A DNA stretch of 64,000 nucleotides from SZAS-79 sp965279075 (lineage in GTDB: Bacteria > Pseudomonadota > Gammaproteobacteria > Burkholderiales > SG8-39), in NCBI GenBank assembly GCA_965279075.1, contig CBDIHI010000004.1, positions 1 through 64,000 of the forward strand. Reading direction: 5' to 3'. Both the position numbers and the translations under genes were made by a program. This document shows, one piece after another, positions 32,801 to 39,865 of this stretch. The notes beneath the pieces are model-generated. The model was not told where the DNA came from and searched no databases. It saw only the letters and a program-made list of their open reading frames with translations. How positions within the stretch are numbered: the stretch's first letter is position 1; every line of letters starts with the position of its first letter.

Positions 32801-33272
32801 CGTGCGTAACTGGTTTCTGTTCGCCGCAAGCGAGCGGTGGCGCGAAGACGATTCCGAACACGAGCACTACGCAGATTCCGGCGGAAAATCGGGCGGGCAG
32901 AAAGAGAAGCTGGCCTACACAATCCTTGCCGCCAGCTTGGCCTACCAGTTCGGTCTTGAGTGGGGTGCGACTCGATCGCGGTCTTTCCGCTTTGTGGTGA
33001 TCGACGAGGCGTTCGGTCGCGGATCCGACGAGTCGGCTCAGTATGGTCTCAAGCTATTTCAGCAGTTGAATCTGCAGCTTCTGATCGTCACGCCGTTGCA
33101 AAAAATTCACATCATCGAGCCGTTTGTTGCTAGCGTCGGTTTTGTTAGCAACGAGAATGGCCGAGTGTCGAAGTTGCAGAACTTAACCATTGATGAGTAT
33201 CAAGCACAAAAAGCAGTTCGCGCGGCGGCGTTGGCACTGGCTGGAACGCAGGACGTTACGGCGACAGAATAG
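29862..33272 (+). CDS. jetC: JetC, Wadjet SMC/MukB-like ATPase
   Basis: The protein has 1136 residues. The Walker A motif is GDIGSGKST (51-59). Long coiled coils follow, interrupted by a hinge-like segment around 480-600. The C-terminal ABC signature is SGGKSGGQKEKLAY and the Walker B FRFVVIDEAFGRGSDES. JetC is the motor that extrudes DNA loops so that the complex can recognise small circles such as plasmids. The gene is full length with no breaks, so the system looks active. Confidence 0.95.
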   Translation: MNEPLSPDLFTLADQALSGFRLTRLEVLNWGTFDGRVSTLHLDGRNGLLTGDIGSGKSTLVDAITTLFVPAHRISYNKAAGADNRERTLRSYVLGHYKSERSEVTGTAKPVSLRDHSVYSVILGVFHNAGYGQTVTLAQVFWMKEAHGQPARFYVGAESDLSIAKDFAHFGTEIVQLRKKLRVAGAEIEDTFPKHGAWLRRRFGIENDQALELFHQTVSMKSVGNLTDFVRSHMLEPFDVAPRIQALINHVDDLNRAHQAVLKAQRQVELLTPLAADCSRHAALTLDVTELRRFREELRGHFAKLKLGLIDKRLILLADEWERLDGQTRRIEKLREQRRNEIERLKNAINENGGDRLQYLDSEIKSREALRDARRIKANRYGELTAKLGEQPATEADTFADQHQRFRTLGEKLRTTDADLQNRLTEHGVTLREGKAKHEVLTVEIDSLKERRSNIDDQQIKVRAALCSALGLAEGDMPFAGELIQVRESDIEWEGAAERRLRGFGLSLLVPETYYKDVANWVDRNHLRGRLVYFHVRPRKGSDPPSLHRDSLVRKLAIKPDSPFYEWLERELAYQFDVACCDTQEQFRREPRAITKAGQIKDPSGRHEKDDRHRIDDRSRFVLGWTNAAKIATLEETREDLEKRLGEVGSLIGKVQEGRRALASRLEAQAKLEEVTDFEELNWSAIATQIAAFVEERERLASGSDVLKELGVRLQKARDELSETDCDLEGVKDKRSKAEQRRSDAQSLHQRTQALIGEVLLDENRALRLEAMRVEALSEHQLTVESCDNREQEMRTWLQHRIDAEDLKLRRLSDKIIKEMSEFKDEFKLETAEIDASLEAAFEYEKLLDQLNRDDLPRFVARFKELLNVNTINEIANFNAQLARERETIKEKIAHISKSLRQIDYNFGRYIVLDPQISPDAEIRDFQTDLRACTEGAVAGSDDAQYSESKFLQVKAIIDRFRGREGLTEQDRRWTTKVTDVRNWFLFAASERWREDDSEHEHYADSGGKSGGQKEKLAYTILAASLAYQFGLEWGATRSRSFRFVVIDEAFGRGSDESAQYGLKLFQQLNLQLLIVTPLQKIHIIEPFVASVGFVSNENGRVSKLQNLTIDEYQAQKAVRAAALALAGTQDVTATE

Positions 33273-33274
33273 GA

Positions 33275-34468
33275 ATGGTCTGGACCACGCCGAGCGATGC
33301 TAAGGCGCAGTTGACCCGGCTTTGGGAACGTGGAGATCTGCTGCGCCCAATTGTCACCGGCGAGCCATCGGTTGCGATTCGACTGACGCTGAAGGGGCCG
33401 AATTCGTCTGATATGACCGATCGCTTCGACGCGGTGAGAGCTTGGGCAACCGAGTTGGCCGAAGTGCCACAGATTCGCGTCGAGTGGCGCGAGGTACGTC
33501 ACCGCGTTCAAGGTGTCCAGCGTTTGCCCGACAAGCTCTGGATCGACACTGTTGACAGCGCGCTGGCGATCTTGGGAAAGCGCCGCGTCGCCGAGCAGTT
33601 CTCGCAGCTGGTGGAGATGACGCGAGTGGAGGCGCCGGGGCTTGTGCCTTGGCTTGCTAAACGACCTCTCCAGGCTATTGATCTCGTCGATCAGTGGCCG
33701 CGACTCCTCGCCGTAGTTCAATGGATTGTTGCCCACCCGCGGCCGGGGATTTACTTGCGCCAAGTCGATGTGCCTGGGGTGCACAGCAAGTTCATAGAGG
33801 CACATCGGGTGTTTCTTTCTGAATTGTTAGATTTGGTGCTACCAGAGGTGGTTGTCCAAAATTCCGGAGCTGGTATTGGGCAGTTCGCCAGTCGCTATGG
33901 CTTTTTGGAAAAGCCAATCCGTATCCGATTTCGAGTGCTGGATGAGGCAGTTCCGTGCCTTCCGGTCAGCACTGTGCGCCCGGATATCACGCTCGATGCT
34001 CGCAGCTTTGCAGGCCTCGAACTACCGGTCTCTCGCATTTTTATTACCGAGAACGAAACCAACTTCCTTGCATTTCCTCCAGTGGCGAAAGCCATTGTGA
34101 TCTTCGGGGCCGGTTACGGTTGGGATGCCCTTGCCAATGCCAACTGGATGGCGCGCTGCGCGATCCACTACTGGGGCGATATCGATACGCATGGTTTCGC
34201 TATCTTGGACCAGCTGCGGAGATACTTCGAGCATGCTACGTCACTGCTTATGGATCGCGAGACCTTGCTGCTGCATGAAAGTCATTGGGGCGAAGAAATT
34301 TCTCAAACCATTCACGATCTGCCCCGGCTTTTGTTGGAGGAGCGCGCTCTTTTCGATGATCTGCGCGACAATCGTATTCGCAAGAACTTGCGTTTAGAGC
34401 AGGAGCGGGTGGGATTTCAATGGGCAATGGACGCGATTGAACATGCGTCTGGTATGAGTTTCCAATGA
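33275..34468 (+). CDS. jetD: JetD, Wadjet nuclease (DUF3322-DUF2220, TOPRIM)
   Basis: The protein has 397 residues. The N-terminal DUF3322 part (about 1-190) is the arm that docks on the complex. The DUF2220 part holds a TOPRIM nuclease: E259 in FITENETNF and D302/D304 in YWGDIDTHGF are the metal-binding acidic residues. JetD cleaves DNA once JetABC has reeled in a small circle. It starts three bases after jetC, and its TGA stop is also the first matching base of the right repeat copy. Confidence 0.93.
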   Translation: MVWTTPSDAKAQLTRLWERGDLLRPIVTGEPSVAIRLTLKGPNSSDMTDRFDAVRAWATELAEVPQIRVEWREVRHRVQGVQRLPDKLWIDTVDSALAILGKRRVAEQFSQLVEMTRVEAPGLVPWLAKRPLQAIDLVDQWPRLLAVVQWIVAHPRPGIYLRQVDVPGVHSKFIEAHRVFLSELLDLVLPEVVVQNSGAGIGQFASRYGFLEKPIRIRFRVLDEAVPCLPVSTVRPDITLDARSFAGLELPVSRIFITENETNFLAFPPVAKAIVIFGAGYGWDALANANWMARCAIHYWGDIDTHGFAILDQLRRYFEHATSLLMDRETLLLHESHWGEEISQTIHDLPRLLLEERALFDDLRDNRIRKNLRLEQERVGFQWAMDAIEHASGMSFQ

Positions 34469-34629
34469 AGCCGCAGGACGGCCAGCAGCGCGGCGTAGTT
34501 GTCGTGGAGGGAATCTGGCCGAACAAGCACTTCGAGAACGGCCTCGGCATCAACGCCATCACGAGCAGCGAGCCCGGCTGGCCCAACGGCGGCGCGGTGT
34601 TCCACGACACCGCCGTCTGGATCCGGGTG
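34466..34629 (+). repeat. 164-bp direct repeat, right copy
   Basis: This is the partner of 27170-27333, beginning exactly at the jetD stop codon. It probably marks the original 3' end of the host molybdopterin gene, since it runs straight on into high-GC host DNA. Confidence 0.92.
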
Positions 34630-34635
34630 CTGTAG
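34466..34635 (+). pseudogene. Displaced 3' end of the molybdopterin oxidoreductase gene
   Basis: In frame it reads KPQDGQQRGV.. through VFHDTAVWIRVL and a TAG stop at 34633-34635, the last 55 residues of the enzyme encoded at 25279-27339 with Leu instead of Ala at the end. It has no start or domain of its own. It is a remnant left when the Wadjet island supplied a replacement 3' end. Confidence 0.88.
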
Positions 34636-34640
34636 AGGCG

Positions 34641-35060
34641 TTACTTTTTCGCGTCGGACTTCTTCGGCTCGGCCTTCTTCTCGCCCTTGCCTTCGTCCTT
34701 GGCGTCGGCGAGGCATTTCTTCGTGAAACTCGCCTTGGCGGCGCCGGCGAGTTTCTTCTCCGCGGCGGCCTTGTCGCAGGCCTCGGCTTTCGGGTCGGCT
34801 TTGGCGTCGCCGCCCTTGGCGTCGGCCTCGCATTTTTTCAGGAAGCTGGTTTTCGCGGCGCCAGCGAGCTTTTTCTCGGCGGCCTTGGCGTCGCACGACG
34901 CGTTGCCCGGCGTGCCCTTGCCGTCGGCCTCGCATTTCTTGGTGAAGCTGGACTTGGCGGCGCCGGCGAGTTTCTTCTCGGCCGCCTGTTCGTCGCAGGT
35001 TGCGGCGAAGGCGTTGGCGGAAAACAGTGCAGCGAAGGCTGCGATCAGCAGGGTGCGCAT
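34641..35060 (-). CDS. Secreted PsiF-like repeat protein
   Basis: The protein has 139 residues. A signal peptide (LLIAAFAALFSANAFA) is followed by three tandem units of about 30-38 residues, each C..AAEKKLAGAAK-x-SF-x-KKC-x-AD. The paired Cys and the K..SF.KKC pattern recall PsiF repeats. A Lys/Glu-rich tail ends in KKSDAKK. It is probably a periplasmic protein of unknown function. It is the first host gene after the island, reading toward it, and ends only 5 bases from the remnant of the molybdopterin gene. Confidence 0.75.
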   Translation of the reverse strand: MRTLLIAAFAALFSANAFAATCDEQAAEKKLAGAAKSSFTKKCEADGKGTPGNASCDAKAAEKKLAGAAKTSFLKKCEADAKGGDAKADPKAEACDKAAAEKKLAGAAKASFTKKCLADAKDEGKGEKKAEPKKSDAKK

Positions 35061-35100
35061 GGTTCTAATCCTTTCGGGGGAGGGTGGCGCGGATTCTAGC

Positions 35101-36018
35101 TCACCCTCCCGCATGTAGCGCCAGGATGTCGCATACGGCCCGGTTGCACGGCGTGGGGATGCCTTTTTCTTTCCCCAACCTGACAACCCCGCCGCTCAGC
35201 CACTCGACCTCCAGCCGGTTGCCCTTTTCGAGGTCGTGGTGCATCGAGGAGGTCATGTCCGCCGGCAGCGAGTCGCCGAACGCCATCCTGTTGTCGGCGT
35301 AGTCCTCAGGCAGGGCCACCCCGTGCGCGCGGCCCACGGCGACGACCTCGCGGATCACGTCGTGGAGGAAGCCCCGGGTCTGCGGGTTCGTGCGGATCGG
35401 GCCGAGCGTGCTGCGCATGCTGGTCGTCGTCGCGGACAGGCCGACGAGGAACACGTACTTCTCCCAGATCGAGCGGCGCACGTCGTCGCTCAGCTCGGCG
35501 GTGACGCCGGATTTCACCAGTGCGGCATGCAGGTCCTGAGCGCGCTTCGACTTCGACCCGTCGTATTCGCCGACGACGATGCGCTGCATCGTGCCGGTCT
35601 GGTGGATCGTGCCGGGCTTCGAGATGTGCGTGGCGACGTAGCAGACGCCGCCCATCACCGCCTTGTCGCCGAACGCGCGCCGCATGATGTCGTCCTTGAT
35701 GACGCCGTTCTGCAGCGACAGGACCGCGGTGTGGGGACCCACGATCGGGGCGATCTGCCGCGCGGCGGCTTCGGTGTCCCAGAGCTTGACGGAGAGGATC
35801 ACGAGGTCGACCGGCCCGATCGAGGCCGGGTCGTCGGTGACCTTGACGCCGGGAACGTGGAGGTCGCCCTGGGGCGCGTTCTCGATCGTCAGGCCCTGAT
35901 CGCGCATCGCGGCGAGGTGCGACCCGCGCGCGACGAAGGTGACGTCGTAGCCTGCCTTGGCGAGGCGGCCGCCGAATAAGCCGCCGACGCCGCCCGAACC
36001 CATCATTGCGATTTTCAT
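35101..36018 (-). CDS. Ketopantoate reductase family dehydrogenase (PanE/ApbA)
   Basis: The protein has 305 residues with an N-terminal NADP-binding motif GSGGVGGLFGGRLAKAG (8-24) and the family blocks VLSLQNGV and KYVFLVGLSA. The C-terminal helical domain has LEVEWLSGGVVRLGKEKGIPTP. Members reduce 2-ketopantoate for pantothenate synthesis, but paralogues reduce other 2-oxo acids. Nothing nearby points to pantothenate, so a general 2-dehydropantoate 2-reductase family call is safest. Confidence 0.88.
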   Translation of the reverse strand: MKIAMMGSGGVGGLFGGRLAKAGYDVTFVARGSHLAAMRDQGLTIENAPQGDLHVPGVKVTDDPASIGPVDLVILSVKLWDTEAAARQIAPIVGPHTAVLSLQNGVIKDDIMRRAFGDKAVMGGVCYVATHISKPGTIHQTGTMQRIVVGEYDGSKSKRAQDLHAALVKSGVTAELSDDVRRSIWEKYVFLVGLSATTTSMRSTLGPIRTNPQTRGFLHDVIREVVAVGRAHGVALPEDYADNRMAFGDSLPADMTSSMHHDLEKGNRLEVEWLSGGVVRLGKEKGIPTPCNRAVCDILALHAGG

Positions 36019-36059
36019 GTCCGTGGTTCCCCTGTCTTGTGCCGGGCTACCATGCGCCC

Positions 36060-36764
36060 ATGTGCGGAAGATACGTGAGTCCGGCGGAAGCCGAAATCGA
36101 ACGCCGCTGGCAGGTTGGTCGCGGCGACGGGCATCCCCTTACGGGCAGGTTCAACACGTCCCCGACGACCGATATCGCCATCCTGGCGGGCCCGCCCGGG
36201 GCCTTGCGCATCGCGACCGCGCGCTGGGGGCTGATCCCGCCATGGTGGAAGAACGATGCGCCGCCCACGTTCAGCTTCAATGCGCGGCTCGAGGAAGCGG
36301 CGGCCAAGCCCATGTGGAGGCATCCGCTGCGCCATTCGCGGTGCCTGATCCCTGCACGGGGCTGGTACGAATGGCAGGCGCTGGAGCGCGAGGACCCGAA
36401 GACCGGGAAGAAGAAACCCTACAAGCAGCCCCACTACCTGGGCAAGGGCGACGGGTCGCTGTTCTGCTTCGCCGGTCTGATGGCGACGTGGACCACGCCC
36501 GAGCAGGACGCGCCGCTGCTCAGTTGCGCGATCCTCACGATGGGCGCGAAGGGGCCGATGGCCGAAGTTCACGATCGCATGCCGGTGGTGCTGCCCGACG
36601 CCGCCTTCGACGAATGGATGGACCCCGCGCGCAACGACCCCGCCAAGGTGGCCGACACGATCCGCCGCCACGCGCTGTCGGGGGAGTTCGTGCACTACAT
36701 GGTGAGCGTCGCGGTGAACAACTCGCGCGCCGAAGGGCCGCAACTGGTCGAACGGGAGGGCTAG
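36060..36764 (+). CDS. SRAP protein (YedK/HMCES family)
   Basis: The protein has 234 residues beginning MCGRYVSP, in which Cys2 becomes the catalytic N-terminus that forms a covalent link with abasic sites in single-stranded DNA. Other conserved parts are RFNTSPT, RWGLIPPWW, FNARLE, RCLIPARGWYEWQ and HDRMPVVL, where the His and Glu sites of the family occur. It protects replication forks from abasic DNA. It diverges from the ketopantoate reductase-like gene across 41 bases. Confidence 0.93.
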   Translation: MCGRYVSPAEAEIERRWQVGRGDGHPLTGRFNTSPTTDIAILAGPPGALRIATARWGLIPPWWKNDAPPTFSFNARLEEAAAKPMWRHPLRHSRCLIPARGWYEWQALEREDPKTGKKKPYKQPHYLGKGDGSLFCFAGLMATWTTPEQDAPLLSCAILTMGAKGPMAEVHDRMPVVLPDAAFDEWMDPARNDPAKVADTIRRHALSGEFVHYMVSVAVNNSRAEGPQLVEREG

Positions 36765-36803
36765 AATGCCGGTCCCGACCCATCCCACCTCCACGGAAGC
36801 CAG

Positions 36804-37310
36804 ATGACCATCTCCATGTACAAGGCGAGCGCGCCGCGCTTCATCAACACCCTCAACGCGCTGTCGGCGATCCTCGACAAGGCCCAGGCCCACGCGGACG
36901 CGAAGAAGCTCGATCCGCTCGCATTGACCGCTTTCCGCCTCTTTCCCGACATGCTGCCGATGACGCGCCAGGTGCAGATCGCCTGCGACTCGGCCAAGGG
37001 CGCGATGGCGCGGCTCTCGGGCACCGAGAACCCGAAATTCGAGGACACCGAGCAGACGATCGCCGAGCTTAAGGCGCGCATCGCCAAGACGGTCGCTTTT
37101 GTGGCCACCTTCAAGCCCGGGCAGATCGACGGGACCGAAGAGAAGGACATCCCGCTGAAAGTCGGCGGGAACGACGTCACCTTCAAGGGCATGCAGTACC
37201 TGCTCGGCTTCGCCTACCCGAACTTCTATTTCCACGTGACCACCGCTTACAACATGCTGCGTCACAACGGCGTGGAAGTCGGCAAGAAGGATTTCCTCGG
37301 CACCCCGTGA
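36804..37310 (+). CDS. DUF1993 family protein (DinB-like fold)
   Basis: The protein has 168 residues with MYKASAPRFINTLNALSAIL, LTAFRLFPDMLPMTRQVQIACD, FLPGQ-like FKPGQIDG and the end YFHVTTAYNMLRHNGVEVGKKDF, all marks of DUF1993. The fold is a four-helix bundle like DinB; function is unknown. It follows the SRAP gene by 39 bases and precedes the AMP ligase by 4, so all three may share a transcript. Confidence 0.85.
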   Translation: MTISMYKASAPRFINTLNALSAILDKAQAHADAKKLDPLALTAFRLFPDMLPMTRQVQIACDSAKGAMARLSGTENPKFEDTEQTIAELKARIAKTVAFVATFKPGQIDGTEEKDIPLKVGGNDVTFKGMQYLLGFAYPNFYFHVTTAYNMLRHNGVEVGKKDFLGTP

Positions 37311-37314
37311 CGCG

Positions 37315-38949
37315 ATGACCCGGCACGGCGACGATGCGGCTGCGCTGCGCGCAGCGCTGACTTTCGATCCCGTCCGCGCGGCCGAGTTCACGGCGCGCGG
37401 CTGGTGGCGGGAGGACACGCTGCCGCTGTGGGTCGCGCGCCATGCCGCCGAAAGGCCGGACGCGCCGGCGCTGGTGCATGCGGGTTCGGCCATTGCATGG
37501 AAGGACCTGGCCGCGCGCGTCGAGGCTTTCGCGGCCGGCCTGTACTCCGCCGGCATTCGTGCGGGCGACGTGGTCGCGGTCCAGCTGCCCAACCTGCCGG
37601 AGTTCGTCGTCGCCTACCTGGCGATCAGCCGGCTCGGCGCGGTGATGTCCACGATCCACATGCCGTATCGCGGCAGCGAATTCGAGACGCTGCTGCGCCA
37701 CAGCCGGGCGAAGGCGGTCGTGTGCCTTGCGCAGGCCAAGGACTGGTCGCCCGCTGCCGCCGCGCTCGCACTGCGCGAAGGGCTTCCCACGCTGCGGGCC
37801 GTCATTGCTTTGGGCGCGCCCGTGCCTGGTGCGATGTCGTACGCCGAAATCGCGGGCGTCTCGCCGGCTGCAATGCGTGACCAGCCAGGCCCGGCGGCTT
37901 CCGACCCGATGCTGCTGCTTTATACGTCGGGAACGACCTCGGCGCCCAAGGCGGTGCCGCACAGCTACCAGACCCTGCTGTCGAATGCGCGCCTCGGGGC
38001 GCCCGAGCATGCCGTCGGCCCGGAAAGCCGCGTGCTGTCGGCGGCGCCGTTTTCGCACCTCTTCGGGCTGTATTCGTTGCATGTGTGCTGGTCCGTCGGG
38101 GCCGCGGCCGTCCTGCTGCCGGTGTTCGCGCCGCCCGACCTCGCAACGACGGTCGAACGCGACAAGCCGACGGCGCTGTGGACCGCGCCCGCACACATGG
38201 CGGCCTGCCGCGCGCTGGGCCTGTTCGACAAGCACGACTTCACTTCGCTGCGCCTTGCGATCGTTTCGGGCAGCGCCTGCCCGCCGGAACTGATGCGCTG
38301 GCTCGCGGCGCGGCTGCCGGAATGCGCGATGACGCAGCTATGGGGTATGACCGAGACGCAGGCGGCGCTCTACACCCGGCCGGGCGATCCGCTGGAGGTT
38401 TCGGCCACGAGCACCGGACGAGCGAGTCCGGGTACCGAGGTCCGTGTCGCCGCGTCGGACGACTCGCCCTGCCCGCCGGGTGAGGAGGGCGAGTTGCAGG
38501 TGCGCGGGTGCCTCGCGTTCCCGGGCTTCTACGACAACGCTGCGGCCAATGCGCTCGCGTTCGCGCCCGGCGGCTGGTACCGCACCGGCGACCTCGCGAC
38601 GATGGATGCGGCCGGCAACGTGGCGATCACGGGGCGCGCAAAGGACGTGATCAACCGCGGCGGCCACAAGTTCAACCCGCGCGACATCGAAGACCTGCTG
38701 GATTCGCATCCGAAGGTGCTGCAGTCGGCTATCGTGCCCATGCCCGACCCGGTGCTGGGCGAGAAGGCGTGCTGCTTCGTGACGCTGCGTCCGGGCGTGG
38801 AGGGCGTGACGCTGGCCGAGCTGGTTGCCTACCTGGCCGAGCGCGACATCGCGAAAATGAAATTTCCGGAACGACTCGTCGTCGTCCCGGAAATGCCGCT
38901 GACCCCGACACGCAAGATCATCAAGGGGCGGCTGAAGGTCCCCGCGTAA
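37315..38949 (+). CDS. AMP-dependent acyl-CoA synthetase/ligase
   Basis: The protein has 544 residues of the adenylate-forming superfamily. The P-loop LLLYTSGTTSAPKAV lies near 200, then LWGMTETQAALY, GWYRTGDLATMD and GRAKDVINRGGHKFNPRDIED, with the catalytic Lys in TPTRKIIKGRLK at the C-terminus. It activates a carboxylic acid as acyl-AMP and transfers it to CoA. Acid unknown; the sequence is of the medium-chain/aryl type rather than acetyl-CoA synthetase. ATG at 37315, four bases after the DUF1993 stop. Confidence 0.9.
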   Translation: MTRHGDDAAALRAALTFDPVRAAEFTARGWWREDTLPLWVARHAAERPDAPALVHAGSAIAWKDLAARVEAFAAGLYSAGIRAGDVVAVQLPNLPEFVVAYLAISRLGAVMSTIHMPYRGSEFETLLRHSRAKAVVCLAQAKDWSPAAAALALREGLPTLRAVIALGAPVPGAMSYAEIAGVSPAAMRDQPGPAASDPMLLLYTSGTTSAPKAVPHSYQTLLSNARLGAPEHAVGPESRVLSAAPFSHLFGLYSLHVCWSVGAAAVLLPVFAPPDLATTVERDKPTALWTAPAHMAACRALGLFDKHDFTSLRLAIVSGSACPPELMRWLAARLPECAMTQLWGMTETQAALYTRPGDPLEVSATSTGRASPGTEVRVAASDDSPCPPGEEGELQVRGCLAFPGFYDNAAANALAFAPGGWYRTGDLATMDAAGNVAITGRAKDVINRGGHKFNPRDIEDLLDSHPKVLQSAIVPMPDPVLGEKACCFVTLRPGVEGVTLAELVAYLAERDIAKMKFPERLVVVPEMPLTPTRKIIKGRLKVPA

Positions 38950-38974
38950 CAGAGGGGCGGCGGCCCCTCTGTTC

Positions 38975-39388
38975 CTAGTACCGGCTTCCCAGCGAGCCGC
39001 CGACCACCGCGCCGATCGCGGTCGCCGCTACCCGGCCGTTGCCCTGGCCGAACTGGTTGCCGATCACCGCGCCGGTGACCGCGCCGAGCACCGTGCCCGC
39101 GCTCGGCACCGTCACGTAGCCCACCGGGGCGGGGGCGTAGTACGCCGGCGCGGGGGCATAGTAGGCCGGGGCCGGGACGTAGGCCACGCGCGGCTGCCTG
39201 TAGTAGACGGGGGGCGGCGCGTAATAGACCTGGGCGGGCGCATAGACCACTGGGGCGCGGTAGTAGTGACCGTGCCCATGACCGTGCCCATGGCCGCGCC
39301 AGTGGCCGCCGTCGGCGAAGGCCGGGGCGGCGGCGCCGAGCGCGATGCCGGCGAGGGAGATGCAGAACAGCTTCTTCGTGGTTTTCAT
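38975..39388 (-). CDS. Secreted Tyr/Pro- and His-rich glycine-zipper protein
   Basis: The protein has 137 residues. A signal peptide (CISLAGIALGAAAPAFA) is followed by a HGHGHGHGH tract that could bind metal. A Tyr/Pro/Ala-rich repeat region (AYYAPAPAYYAPAP) and a C-terminal glycine-zipper 2TM-type segment (GTVLGAVTGAVIGNQFGQ.. AVVGGSLGSRY) come next. Glycine-zipper proteins often sit in the outer membrane or envelope. Function unknown. AGGAGGTAG precedes the ATG. It diverges from a small lipoprotein of similar composition. Confidence 0.78.
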   Translation of the reverse strand: MKTTKKLFCISLAGIALGAAAPAFADGGHWRGHGHGHGHGHYYRAPVVYAPAQVYYAPPPVYYRQPRVAYVPAPAYYAPAPAYYAPAPVGYVTVPSAGTVLGAVTGAVIGNQFGQGNGRVAATAIGAVVGGSLGSRY

Positions 39389-39621
39389 GGCTACCTCCTG
39401 TTTTCGTGGTCACGTACAGGTCGACGCCTGCACTGATCCCAGTGTCGGCCACGAATCGGACGAAAGCGGAAACCAAATGCAACGGCATGTAGCAAAAGGG
39501 GCCGGACTTGTAAGCGGCGGGGCTGCGTGCCCGGGCCGGGGAAATATCTTGTAACAATTCAGCGTTGCGGCAGGAGCGGGGCCGGGGTCCACTGGAAGCA
39601 CCGAGACCAAGGAGGTCCGCC

Positions 39622-39813
39622 ATGAAGAAGATCGCACTGTCGATGATTGCCGCCGCCCTGTCGGGGTGCGCGGTGTATCCCGCCTATGGGCCGCCCGGAG
39701 GGGGCGTGTACGTGGCCCCTGCGCCCATCGTGGTCTATCCGTCCTACGGCTATGGCCCGCGCTACGGCGGCTACTACCGCGGCGGCGGGTATGGCCACCG
39801 GGGCTGGCGTTGA
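39622..39813 (+). CDS. Small lipoprotein, Tyr/Gly/Pro-rich
   Basis: The protein has 63 residues. The signal ends in lipobox ALSGC (Cys16), followed by a short Pro/Tyr/Gly-rich tail (VYPSYGYGPRYGGYYRGGG). AAGGAGG precedes the ATG. Its tail resembles the composition of the divergent glycine-zipper protein, and the two may share an envelope role. No enzymatic motif. Confidence 0.75.
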   Translation: MKKIALSMIAAALSGCAVYPAYGPPGGGVYVAPAPIVVYPSYGYGPRYGGYYRGGGYGHRGWR

Positions 39814-39865
39814 CAACGTGACATAAGGCTCACGATTCCATGGCCCGGCTTGGTATGCTTGGGCC

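Larger units (their letters stand above)
27334..34465. mobile_element. Wadjet defense island inserted at the molybdopterin gene 3' end
   Basis: About 7.1 kb lies between the two 164-bp copies. It is clearly more AT-rich than its surroundings, with codon choice to match, and carries only jetABCD plus a 395-bp leader. No integrase, transposase or toxin gene is present. Restoration of a target gene's 3' end by the incoming element is how many integrative elements use gene ends, but here the repeat is long and no recombinase is linked, so homologous recombination is also possible. Confidence 0.8.

Noticed and set aside
34466..34726. New small gene after jetD
   Set aside because: The reading is the displaced 3' end of the molybdopterin gene plus antisense of the repeat protein.
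39163..39260. Tandem DNA repeat in the Tyr/Pro-rich coding region
   Set aside because: The repetition follows from the low-complexity protein (APAYY units) and is not a separate DNA element or CRISPR.
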